A stretch of DNA of 64,000 nt, from contig JAFKKV010000015.1 in the NCBI GenBank assembly GCA_017304475.1, positions 165,428-229,427 of the forward strand, in the 5' to 3' direction. The notes beneath the pieces were generated by a model, which was given only the letters and a program-made list of their open reading frames with translations, was not told where the DNA came from and made no database searches. The DNA comes from Hyphomicrobiales bacterium. GTDB lineage: Bacteria; Pseudomonadota; Alphaproteobacteria; Rhizobiales; Phreatobacteraceae. A program made the position numbers and the translations under genes. The number at the start of each line of letters is the position of its first letter. Within the stretch, counting starts at the first letter, position 1. Below, piece by piece: positions 1 to 7,413 of this stretch.

Positions 1-1299
1 CTTCTCGAGGATCTGCGCCCAGTTTTCCTTCATCTGGATCTCGACGTTGAGGCCGGCCGCGCGCCACATCTCGACCAGCACCTGCGAGGTCGCCGCCTGG
101 TTGGTGTAGTAATTGTTGAGCAGGCGATAGGGGATCGGATCGCCCTTGTAGCCGGCCTGCTTGACCAGATCGCGCGCCAGCTTGACGTCGAAGTCGGGCA
201 CCTTCCAGTCGGCGATGAACATGTCGGCATAGTAGTCCCACTGCAGGCCGCGCGGCACCACGGTGCGGCCCGACCACAAGGCCGCGACGATCGCCTCGCG
301 GTCGATGGCATGGCTCATGGCGCGGCGGATCAGCGGATTGGCCAGCTGCGGGTGGTTCTTGTCGAACACGGTCAGGCGGTGATTGAGGATGGTGCCGCCC
401 TGAACCTCGAAGGCGCGGTTCTTTTCGATCTGCTCGATCTGGTCCGGCGGAATGTCGCAGGCGAACTGGAATTCGCCGGACAGCAGGCCGTTGATGCGCG
501 AGGCGACTTCCGGAATTTCGAGGAAGCGGATGCGCTTCAGCGGCGGGCGGCCGCCCCAATATTCGTCATGGGCCTCGAGGACCAGCATGTTGTCGGCCTT
601 GAACTCCACCACCTTGTAGGGGCCTGTCGTGACCGGCTTGCGCGCCCAGTCCAGATAGGACTGCGCCTCGGCCCAGGCCCGGCGGCTGGTGATCTGGCTG
701 CCATAGCGGGAAATGCGCCCTTCGAGGGTGATGTCGGGCGTGCCGTTGATGAAGCGGACGGTATATTTGTCGACCACCTGGACGCCGAGCAGAGCCGGCC
801 AGCCGCGCCGCGCGACCGCGGGAATTTCCGGCGGCAGTTCCTTGCCCGAGCGGCTGTTCGGCGCCTGTTCGGTGATCGAGATGGTGGTGCCGGCCGACGG
901 CTGGCTGTCGCCGAACATGCGCTCCTTGCCGAAGCTGAAGGCCACGTCCTCGGCGGTCATCTCGTCGCCATTGTGGAACTTGACGCCGCGGCGCAGGTTC
1001 AGCTCGACGGTCTTGTCGTCGAGGCGCTTCCAGTCGGTGGCCAGCGACGGCACGGCTTCGAGTTTGCCGGTCCAGGCGCGGTCGATGAGGCCTTCCCAGA
1101 GCGACGAGAAGAAGATCCGCTCGCCGACATTGGACTGCTCGCGCAGCACGTCCAGCGTGTTGGAATTGGACACTTTCTGCACCGCGATGGTGATCGACGG
1201 CCGGTTGTCGGGCTGGCCGATGGCGAAGCGCGGCAGGACAAGGGCGCCGGCGCCGCCGGCGGCATAGCCGAGAGCGCTTCGGCGGGTCATGATGGGCAT
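1..1299 (-). CDS. ABC transporter substrate-binding protein, family 5 (peptide/nickel type), C-terminus cut by window edge
   Basis: Periplasmic solute-binding protein of the DppA/OppA family, delivering peptides or similar small molecules to an ABC permease. The frame is open for 433 codons from ATG 1299 to the window edge, so the C-terminus is missing. The N-terminus has a twin-arginine start (TRRSALGYAAGG) followed by a short hydrophobic stretch, suggesting Tat export. Family landmarks are the segments LRRGVKFHNGDEMTAEDV and PLIRRAMSHAIDREAIV. GGAG lies six bases before ATG 1299; a second in-frame ATG at 1290 would remove three residues. It follows the phosphonate monoester hydrolase on the same strand, with a stem-loop between them. 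The substrate cannot be read from the sequence. Confidence 0.9.
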   Translation of the reverse strand, partial: MPIMTRRSALGYAAGGAGALVLPRFAIGQPDNRPSITIAVQKVSNSNTLDVLREQSNVGERIFFSSLWEGLIDRAWTGKLEAVPSLATDWKRLDDKTVELNLRRGVKFHNGDEMTAEDVAFSFGKERMFGDSQPSAGTTISITEQAPNSRSGKELPPEIPAVARRGWPALLGVQVVDKYTVRFINGTPDITLEGRISRYGSQITSRRAWAEAQSYLDWARKPVTTGPYKVVEFKADNMLVLEAHDEYWGGRPPLKRIRFLEIPEVASRINGLLSGEFQFACDIPPDQIEQIEKNRAFEVQGGTILNHRLTVFDKNHPQLANPLIRRAMSHAIDREAIVAALWSGRTVVPRGLQWDYYADMFIADWKVPDFDVKLARDLVKQAGYKGDPIPYRLLNNYYTNQAATSQVLVEMWRAAGLNVEIQMKENWAQILEK

Positions 1300-1354
1300 G
1301 ATCGTCTCCAGGGTCGCATGAGTCAGGGGCGAAAGAGGCGGGGTCGATGGAGAG

Positions 1355-1380
1355 AAGCCGCCGGCCCGCACCGGCGGCTT
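1355..1380 (-). terminator. Stem-loop between hydrolase and binding-protein genes
   Basis: A perfect 10-bp inverted repeat (AAGCCGCCGG / CCGGCGGCTT) with a 6-base loop lies just after the hydrolase stop codon. On the minus strand it is followed by CTCTCC rather than a long U run. It could be a partial terminator or an mRNA-processing/stability hairpin that lowers expression of the downstream binding protein. Confidence 0.5.
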
Positions 1381-1393
1381 GGGTTCGAAGCTG

Positions 1394-2974
1394 TCAGGGG
1401 ATCGTCCGGAGCCTGACCGGAACGCCGGTCTCGGGATCGCGCCGCTCCAGGCCGTGCGGCGTCGCGCGGTAATGGGTCAGCGTCTTGTCGGCATGGATCA
1501 TCCGCCAGGACAGCATCTTCTGGGCGAAGCCGAGCATGAGCCCGGCATAGGCCGGGTCGCCGGCGAGATTGTTGAACTCGTGGGGATCGGCCTTGAGGTC
1601 GAAGAACAGCGGCGGCAGCGCCGCGAAGTGCACATATTTGTAGTTGGCGTCCTGCACGACGCAGAGGCTCGCCTCGTCCATGTGCAGCTCGGTGCGGCTC
1701 TGCGCCGCCGAATAATGCACGTCGCGAAAGTCATATTCGTAGTGCAGTTCGGTGCGCCAGTCGGCCGGGATTTCGCCATGGACCAGCGGCAGCACGGAGC
1801 GGCCGTCGCAGGCGCGCGGCGGCTCGCCGCCGAGCCAGTCGATGATCGTCGGCATGACGTCGACGCTCTCGGTGAAGGCGCTTTCGATCCGCCCGCCCCT
1901 GGCGGCCGTCTCCGGTGCCTTGACGACGAAGGGAATGCGGAAGCTCTCGTCATAGAAACCGAGCTTGCCCAGCAGATGATGGTCGCCGAGCTGTTCACCG
2001 TGATCGCTGGTGAAGATCACCAGCGTGTCGTCCCATTGCTTGGTCTCGTCGAGAAAGGCGAAGACCCGGCCGAGGCAGTCGTCGATCTCGGTCATCAGCC
2101 CGCAATAGGTCGCGCGCATCTGGCGCAGCTCGGCCTCACTCAGCGTATGGCCCTGGCCTTCGGCGCCTTCGAAGAACGAGCCCTTGCCGATATGCTCGAT
2201 GTAGAATTTCAACAGCGGATGCTGGTCCGCGTCTTCCGCCCAGGTCCTGGCGCGCACCGGCGCCGGCATGTCTTCCGGACGGTACATGGCGTGATAGGGC
2301 GCCGGCGCGACGAAAGGCGGATGCGGCCGGTAATAGCCCAGATGCAGGAAGAACGGCTTGCCGTTGCGCCCTTTGAGATAGGTCAGCGCGCGCTCGGTGA
2401 AGAAGGAGGAATCGGAATATTCCTTGGGCAGGCGCGAGGGCCTTTCGGTGGCGCCGGGAACGGCGTCCTCGCCCTCCGGCAGCCAGATCTCTTCCCGCCG
2501 CGCCGGCAGTTCGAAACCCTGCTGCTCGACCCAGCCGAAATAGCCGTCCATGTTCGGCTCGAAGGCGCCGACCGAACGGAAGCCGTCCATCAGGTCGCCG
2601 AGCACCAGGAAGCGCGGATCGTTCGGCGATGTCGTGCGCGGATCGGGCGCGGTCGTCGTGTAGCCGATCAGGGCCGGATCATAACCGAGCGCGCGCAGCG
2701 CCTTGCCCAGGTTGAAATGCCTGGCATCGAGCGGAACGGTGTTCTGCACCGCCCGGTGGTTCATCAGGTAGAGGCCGGTCAACAGGCTTGCCCGCGCCGG
2801 GCCGCAGGGCACCGCGGTGGTGACGTGGTTCTCGAAGGTCACGCCTTCCCGGCACAGGCGATCGAGGTTCGGCGTGCGCAGGAACGGCTCCTGGCCCTTG
2901 CTGCGCATCAGCTCGGGCACGAAATCCGCCCGCCATTGATCGACCACGATCAGCAATACATTCCGTCGGCTCAA
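1394..2974 (-). CDS. Phosphonate monoester hydrolase / phosphodiesterase (sulfatase superfamily)
   Basis: Cytoplasmic alkaline-phosphatase-superfamily hydrolase that cleaves phosphonate monoesters and, promiscuously, phosphodiesters and sulfate esters. It opens with the metal-binding VVDQWRADF segment. The sulfatase signature CGPARASLLTG carries the cysteine to be converted to formylglycine, and FTSDHGEQLGDHHLLGK supplies further metal and substrate ligands. From memory, the whole protein aligns closely with the Rhizobium leguminosarum enzyme, whose formylglycine is residue 57. I chose TTG 2974 because GGAGG sits six bases upstream and this start puts the signature cysteine at residue 57. An in-frame TTG at 2986 would overlap that ribosome-binding site. 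Length is 526 aa, normal for the family. There is no signal peptide. Confidence 0.92.
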   Translation of the reverse strand: MSRRNVLLIVVDQWRADFVPELMRSKGQEPFLRTPNLDRLCREGVTFENHVTTAVPCGPARASLLTGLYLMNHRAVQNTVPLDARHFNLGKALRALGYDPALIGYTTTAPDPRTTSPNDPRFLVLGDLMDGFRSVGAFEPNMDGYFGWVEQQGFELPARREEIWLPEGEDAVPGATERPSRLPKEYSDSSFFTERALTYLKGRNGKPFFLHLGYYRPHPPFVAPAPYHAMYRPEDMPAPVRARTWAEDADQHPLLKFYIEHIGKGSFFEGAEGQGHTLSEAELRQMRATYCGLMTEIDDCLGRVFAFLDETKQWDDTLVIFTSDHGEQLGDHHLLGKLGFYDESFRIPFVVKAPETAARGGRIESAFTESVDVMPTIIDWLGGEPPRACDGRSVLPLVHGEIPADWRTELHYEYDFRDVHYSAAQSRTELHMDEASLCVVQDANYKYVHFAALPPLFFDLKADPHEFNNLAGDPAYAGLMLGFAQKMLSWRMIHADKTLTHYRATPHGLERRDPETGVPVRLRTIP

Positions 2975-3280
2975 GATGCCCTCCAAACTGAAGCCGTTCA
3001 GCTAGGAGGACTTCGCAACGGGCGGATGACATGGGGCGCCGGCACGCCGGCGATGCACAGGAACGTCCGCGGCGGCCCATGTCTCACACCGCCCCGCGCG
3101 CCCGGTCTCCGCGGCGCGGATCGCGCTGAGGTCGCGCGATCGACGATGACGGCGCCGATCCCGGGCGGCCATCGCGGCCGACATGGCGCGGGTCGCATCG
3201 CAACCGCCCCCGAGACGCCAAGAACCCCGGCCGAGGCCAGGGTTCGAGGCATATCAGGAGAGGTTGGAGGCGGTTTTCGA
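2975..3280. other. Intergenic stretch, no convincing gene
   Basis: About 300 bases between the hydrolase start and the end of the small secreted protein gene. Short open frames here have arginine/proline-rich translations typical of GC-rich antisense. The only structure seen is the hairpin at 3221-3246. Confidence 0.6.
3221..3246 (-). terminator. Candidate terminator after the small secreted protein gene
   Basis: Near-perfect inverted repeat: AACCCCGGCC and GGCCAGGGTT pair with one mismatch. On the minus strand it is followed by CTTGG. It lies about 35 bases beyond the stop of the gene ending at 3281. Confidence 0.4.
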
Positions 3281-3547
3281 TCAGTCGCAGACGCGGACCG
3301 TGCGGCGCACCGGGCCGTAGGGCGTGTCGACCCACTGGCGGGTCAGGTAGCAGTCGCCATAGGCCGGCGCGGCATAGGCGTTGGAATTGGCGATGGCGAG
3401 GGCGGCGCCGCCGACCACGACGCCGGCGGCGAGAGCACCGAGGCCGAAACCGATGCCGCGGCCGCGGGCTTCGGCCTGGGGGGCGGTGGCGAAGGTCAGG
3501 GCGGAGACGGCGAGGGCGGCGAGAGCAAGGGTCTTGAAGCGGGTCAT
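3281..3547 (-). CDS. Small secreted glycine/alanine-rich protein, unknown function
   Basis: An 88-residue protein. It starts with a clear Sec signal peptide (KTLALAALAVSALTFATAPQAEA, with cleavage probably after AEA, residues about 1-26). A glycine/alanine-rich hydrophobic stretch follows, then a short polar tail with two cysteines (YGDCYL and VRVCD) that could form a disulfide in the periplasm. Proteins of this layout are frequent uncharacterised envelope proteins in Hyphomicrobiales. GGGAG is seven bases before ATG 3547. No function is assigned. Confidence 0.75.
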   Translation of the reverse strand: MTRFKTLALAALAVSALTFATAPQAEARGRGIGFGLGALAAGVVVGGAALAIANSNAYAAPAYGDCYLTRQWVDTPYGPVRRTVRVCD

Positions 3548-3852
3548 GGTGATCTCCCAGCAGGGTCTGAAGGGCTCCAGCGCCCCGGTCCTCCATGGGT
3601 CGGTGCGGGCCGCGAAAAGGTTCAGGCGCCAAAGCGGATTTTCGCAGTTGCGGCAGCGTCTGCACCTGATCGATCGGACACGGGCGACGCCTTACCTGGC
3701 GCGGAAACCTTCCGGACTGTAAGCAGTTCTCCGAATAATCAATATTAACAAGAGCTTACTGTGCGGAATTCGCCCCCATGTGTGTCATTAATGATACGGA
3801 GAAGCGGCCGATCGCGTGTTACGCAAAGCACAACACTCCCTTGGAGATTCCG
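3548..3852. promoter_or_regulatory. Divergent intergenic region in front of the small secreted protein and the porin
   Basis: About 300 bases without a gene. The right half (about 3718-3800) is unusually AT-rich for this DNA and holds a perfect 10-bp palindrome TCATTAATGA at 3785-3794, roughly 60 bases before the porin start. It probably contains the porin promoter and a regulator site. No box could be assigned with confidence. Confidence 0.4.
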
Positions 3853-4578
3853 ATGCGCCGCACAATTCTTGCCTCCGTCTCCCTTCTCGCGCTTTCGGTT
3901 GGCTCCCAGGCTGCCGATCTCGGCGTGCCGCGCATGCCGGTCGCCGTCATGGCACAGTCCTACAACTGGACCGGCGCCTATGCGGGTGCGCTGGCCGGCG
4001 TCGGCATCGGCTTCAACCACTGGACCGACGTCAACGGCTGGTACAATACCGCCGGCCAGAGCTACAATTCGAGCCCGGTTGGCATCGCGCTCGGTCTTTT
4101 CGCCGGCTACAATTGGCAGGTCTCGCCGAACTTCCTGGTCGGTGTCGAAGCTGACATCACCTATAATACCGCCAGCGGCCGCGCCTTCGTCGCCACCGAG
4201 CCCGCCTATGTGACGGCTCGCTCGAATTTCGCCGGCAGCCTGCGCGCACGCGCCGGTGTCGTCGTCGATCGCGCGCTGTTCTACGTGACCGGCGGTCTGG
4301 CTCTCGGCAATCCGTCGCAGCGTTGGGTCGAGGCTTCGGGCGCGGCCTGGAAGGCTGACGGTTTCCGCGCCGGCTACGTGGTCGGCGTCGGCACCGAATA
4401 CATGGTCAGCACGCAATGGACGGTGCGCCTCGAAGCTCTCTATTACGACTTCGGCAACCGCACCGCGACCGACGTGACGCCGGCGGGCACGACCGATTTC
4501 GGCAACACGACCGGCTATGTGATGCGCGCCCGCTCGTCGCAGGTGCAGATCCGCGCCGGCGCCGCTTACCGCTTCTGA
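3853..4578 (+). CDS. Outer-membrane beta-barrel protein, Omp25/Omp31 (porin-like) family
   Basis: A 241-residue outer-membrane protein of the eight-stranded barrel type found in Brucella and rhizobia. The signal peptide RRTILASVSLLALSVGSQAAD is followed by the family opening NWTGAYAGALAGVG. Alternating hydrophobic strands follow (LFAGYNWQVSPNFLVGVEAD, LRARAGVVVDRALFYVTGGL, WTVRLEALYYDFG), and the chain ends in a terminal phenylalanine (AAYRF), the usual assembly signal for the outer membrane. I chose ATG 3853 because GGAG is six bases upstream and the signal peptide begins there; an upstream in-frame ATG at 3778 adds 25 non-signal residues. A strong hairpin follows at 4617-4644. Confidence 0.9.
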   Translation: MRRTILASVSLLALSVGSQAADLGVPRMPVAVMAQSYNWTGAYAGALAGVGIGFNHWTDVNGWYNTAGQSYNSSPVGIALGLFAGYNWQVSPNFLVGVEADITYNTASGRAFVATEPAYVTARSNFAGSLRARAGVVVDRALFYVTGGLALGNPSQRWVEASGAAWKADGFRAGYVVGVGTEYMVSTQWTVRLEALYYDFGNRTATDVTPAGTTDFGNTTGYVMRARSSQVQIRAGAAYRF

Positions 4579-4588
4579 TTGGCCGGCG

Positions 4589-5566
4589 TCATTGCGACGC
4601 CAGCCCGAACCGCATCAAGAGAGCCTGCATCCGCAGGCTCTCTTCGTTTATGCGGCTGGCGAATGCGGCGGAATCGGCATGAATGGGTTCTACGCCCATC
4701 CGCCGCGCCGTCACCTGGAAGTCCGGTGCATCGAAACCGCGGCGGCAGGCGAGTTCCAGCTCATGCCGGTGCTCGTCAGGGAGCCCGGCCCGGGCGAAGA
4801 ACCCGCCAAACACGGTCACGGGCGAGGGATAGCCGAGCGACTGCAGCGTCGGCAGGCCGGGATAGACGGCGGAAGGCGAAGAGGTCACCAGGGCCAGCGG
4901 CCGGATGACGGCCGTGTCGAACGACGCGACCGAGGTGATCGCGCCATCCAGCGCTCCGCTCGCGACATCGGCGATGAGCTGGCCATGTGCGCGGTAGGGC
5001 ACGGCGATCACCGCGAGACCGGCAGCCTGGGCGAAACCGAGAAGCTGCAGGTGGGTCGAGGACGCCAGCCCATAATGGCCGAACTTCAATTCGCCCGGCC
5101 GCGCCCTGCCCTGCGCGATCAGCGCGGGGACATCGACCATGCCGCCGGCCCGCGACGCGACGAGCACGAAGGGCTGCTCGAAGATCTGGCAGATCGGAAA
5201 AAAGTCGGCGACCCGGAGCTGCGGCTCGCGCATGAGATGGGGATGAATGGTCAACTGGCTGGCGGCCGAAAAGATGACGCTGGCCGCGTCGGCCTCCCGG
5301 CGCGCGAGTTCGTCAAAGGCGAGCGTGCCCGAAGCGCCCTCGCGATTGAGCACGATGGGCAGCGCCCCGAGCGGGGCCTGCATCGATTCGGCCAGGCGCC
5401 GCGCCATGGCGTCGATGATCGTGCCCGCCGAAAAGGGCACGACGATCCGCAACGAAGCGCCGTTCAAGGCAGAAGCGGGACCGCCGACGATACCCGAGGC
5501 CAGAAGGCTGCTGCCGACCAGCATTTGCCGCCGGCTCATGCCCCGCGCGTCCGGCCGCATCGTCAT
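4589..5566 (-). CDS. Tripartite tricarboxylate transporter (TctC/Bug) family substrate-binding protein
   Basis: Periplasmic binding protein of the Bug family, 325 aa, which captures carboxylates or related small molecules. The N-terminus holds a twin-arginine motif (MSRRQMLVGSSLLASG), pointing to Tat export. The mature part begins LRIVVPFSAGTIIDAMARRL, the Bug first-domain signature (usually F-x-PGG-x-x-D; here FSAGTIID, a variant). The segment ELKFGHYGLASSTHLQLLGF matches the second ligand loop. GGAG is eight bases before ATG 5566. No TctA/TctB membrane genes are adjacent, as is common for Bug proteins. It is divergent from the acyl-CoA ligase across a 71-base gap, so the two may share regulation. 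Its last codons overlap the hairpin that follows the porin gene. Confidence 0.88.
   Translation of the reverse strand: MTMRPDARGMSRRQMLVGSSLLASGIVGGPASALNGASLRIVVPFSAGTIIDAMARRLAESMQAPLGALPIVLNREGASGTLAFDELARREADAASVIFSAASQLTIHPHLMREPQLRVADFFPICQIFEQPFVLVASRAGGMVDVPALIAQGRARPGELKFGHYGLASSTHLQLLGFAQAAGLAVIAVPYRAHGQLIADVASGALDGAITSVASFDTAVIRPLALVTSSPSAVYPGLPTLQSLGYPSPVTVFGGFFARAGLPDEHRHELELACRRGFDAPDFQVTARRMGVEPIHADSAAFASRINEESLRMQALLMRFGLASQ
4617..4644 (+). terminator. Strong hairpin after the porin gene, inside the convergent coding end
   Basis: Perfect 12-bp stem (AAGAGAGCCTGC / GCAGGCTCTCTT) closed by the tetraloop ATCC and followed by CGTTTATG. It lies 38 bases past the porin stop, within the last codons of the opposing TctC-type gene, whose stop is at 4589. 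It is probably the porin transcription terminator. Confidence 0.65.
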
Positions 5567-5637
5567 CCAACAGGCTCCGCCGATGCTGGCGACGTCGCGC
5601 AGCCGCCCCTCTCTAGCCCGACCATCAAGGCCACATC

Positions 5638-7065
5638 ATGATCTTTGTCGACGCCATTTTCATGCATGGGCGGCTGTTCCCCAACCGCCCCGCGATCATG
5701 CTGGCGGATCGTCTCGTCACATTCGGCATGCTGGCGGAAGCGATCCATTGGGTCTCGGCCCGGATCCTGGCTGCCGGCCTCAGGCCCGGCGACACCGTGA
5801 TCGTCGCCATCGACAACCCGATCCGCTTCATCGCCGTCATGTCGGCCCTGATGCGGCTCGGCATCGTGGTGGTGCCGGTTCATTCCAGCGACGCACCGAA
5901 GGTGGCACTGGCGCGCGCCGTCGCCATCGTCACCGATACCGCGCTCGCCGCCCCCGTCGGGCTTCGTCTGGTGATGGTGGACGACCTATGGTTCCAGCCC
6001 AACCGGGTGCCATACCCACTCGATCCACACGCCAGCGACCCCGGCCGGCTGACCCTGCTGGCGCTCACATCAGGCACCACCGGCCAGCCCAAATTCATTC
6101 CGTTCACGGTCGAGGACCTCGACCGGCGCATTCGCGACCTCTACCGCTATCAGCCGGCGCCCGGCACCGAGCGTGACCTGCTTCTGCTCGGCTTGAGTTC
6201 GCAATGGGCGCTCGCCCAGGCGGCGCGTGTTCTGGTGGCCGCCCGCACGCTGTGTTTTGCCGCTTCCGCCGAGGAGGCGGCCCGCATGATCGACCTCTAT
6301 CAGGTCGGCACGGTCATCGGCTCGCCGCAGCAATTGTCGGCCCTGCTCGAAGCGCTTGACGAAACCCCCGCCTCCTGCGCCTCGCTGCGATTGGTCAAGA
6401 CCGGCGGCGGCCGCCTGAGCCCGCAACTGCTGGAGCGCATCAAGCACCGCCTGAGCCCCCATATCGTCTCCATCTACGGCTCCACCGAAGCCGGGCGCAC
6501 CGCCATGGCGTCGCTCGCCATGCTCGAATCCGAACCGGGCTGTGTCGGCCTGCCGGTCCCCGACAAGCCGGTGGACATTGTCGATGACGAGGACCGGCCT
6601 CTGCCAGCCGGCGCCACCGGCCGTATCCGCATCCTCATTGCAGGCGGCGGGCAGGCCGTCGTCCCCGATGGGCTTTATCCCGACCGCACGCCCGGCTGGT
6701 TCCATCCGGGCGACACCGGCTATTTCCGCGAGGACGGCCTGTTGATCGTGGTCGGCCGGACCGACGAGCTGATCAATGCCGGCGGTCTGAAAGTGGCGCC
6801 GGAGCGCGTCGAGCTTCTCGTCGCCGATCGCAGGGACATCGCCGATTGCGCGGCTTTCGGCCTGCCAGGCCCCGCGGGCATCGACCAGATCTGGCTTGCC
6901 ATCGTGCCACGTGGTCCGGTGCGGACCGACGAACTCCTGGCCTGGTGCGCCGGGCGTTCGGAACATCTCGCCCCGAAGCGTATTCTGGTCGTCGACGCCA
7001 TTCCGCGCAATGCCATGGGCAAGCCCGAGCGCGCCAGGCTGAAGGCCCGCGCGGCCGGTGGCTGA
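5638..7065 (+). CDS. AMP-forming acyl-CoA synthetase / ligase family protein
   Basis: Adenylate-forming enzyme, 475 aa, that activates a carboxylic acid with ATP, probably for transfer to CoA. All core motifs are visible: the P-loop TSGTTGQPK (residues 144-152), YGSTEAG, GWFHPGDTGY, the hinge VGRTDELINAGGLKV, and the C-terminal lysine loop RNAMGKPER with its catalytic lysine. At 475 aa it is slightly short for the family because the N-terminal domain is compact. It is divergent from the TctC-type binding protein, so the pair may take up and activate one acid. The substrate is unknown. Candidates include aryl or medium-chain acids. Confidence 0.9.
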   Translation: MIFVDAIFMHGRLFPNRPAIMLADRLVTFGMLAEAIHWVSARILAAGLRPGDTVIVAIDNPIRFIAVMSALMRLGIVVVPVHSSDAPKVALARAVAIVTDTALAAPVGLRLVMVDDLWFQPNRVPYPLDPHASDPGRLTLLALTSGTTGQPKFIPFTVEDLDRRIRDLYRYQPAPGTERDLLLLGLSSQWALAQAARVLVAARTLCFAASAEEAARMIDLYQVGTVIGSPQQLSALLEALDETPASCASLRLVKTGGGRLSPQLLERIKHRLSPHIVSIYGSTEAGRTAMASLAMLESEPGCVGLPVPDKPVDIVDDEDRPLPAGATGRIRILIAGGGQAVVPDGLYPDRTPGWFHPGDTGYFREDGLLIVVGRTDELINAGGLKVAPERVELLVADRRDIADCAAFGLPGPAGIDQIWLAIVPRGPVRTDELLAWCAGRSEHLAPKRILVVDAIPRNAMGKPERARLKARAAGG

Positions 7066-7103
7066 GGCGGCCTTGAAGGCGCGCGCCGGAACCACCGCCC
7101 TTC

Positions 7104-7126
7104 ACCTCTCCCCGGCGGGGAGAGGT
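7104..7126. repeat. Palindrome copy 1 (CCTCTCCCC type)
   Basis: A 23-bp perfect inverted repeat of the CCTCTCCCC/GGGGAGAGG type. Its partner at 7288-7310 differs only in the three central bases. It lies 38 bases past the acyl-CoA ligase stop and could end or stabilise that transcript. Confidence 0.75.
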
Positions 7127-7287
7127 CGACCGCGAGCGCAGCGAGGGGCGGGAGAGGGGGCGAGGCGCGAGACGAGATGTCACCATGCGAAGCGCGCGAA
7201 GCCTTGTTCTGATACTGCAATTCCCCCTCTCCCGGCGCCATAGCATCGAGCGAACGCGAGATGCGTTCGCACTCGCTATTGGCGCCG

Positions 7288-7310
7288 ACCTCTCCCCGCC
7301 GGGGAGAGGT
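7288..7310. repeat. Palindrome copy 2 (CCTCTCCCC type)
   Basis: Second copy of the 23-bp palindrome, closing the repeat block on the right. It lies about 100 bases beyond the stop codon of the agmatine deiminase gene. Confidence 0.75.
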
Positions 7311-7413
7311 TAAGGAGCGGTGGTCCCAGCACGAGATCTCAGAGGCCGCGCGGATTCAGGCTCATCTGAAGGATGGGCGCGGAACCGCCTCGACCACTCT
7401 CTCAAACCAGCCT

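Larger units (their letters stand above)
7066..7413. repeat. Intergenic palindromic repeat block
   Basis: No gene is seen in this 348-base gap. It holds two near-identical 23-bp palindromes at 7104-7126 and 7288-7310, an 8-bp stem at 7250-7270, and longer inverted arms: GGCGCCATAGC near 7234 against GCTATTGGCGCC near 7275, and GGCGGGAGAGGGGG near 7148 against CCCCCTCTCCC near 7223. The whole block can fold as nested hairpins, like the REP/BIME elements found between genes in Hyphomicrobiales. Confidence 0.7.

Noticed and set aside
1379..3748. A 789-codon plus-strand frame opposite the phosphonate monoester hydrolase
   Set aside because: It spans several real minus-strand genes and their gaps, and its composition is typical of an antisense shadow.
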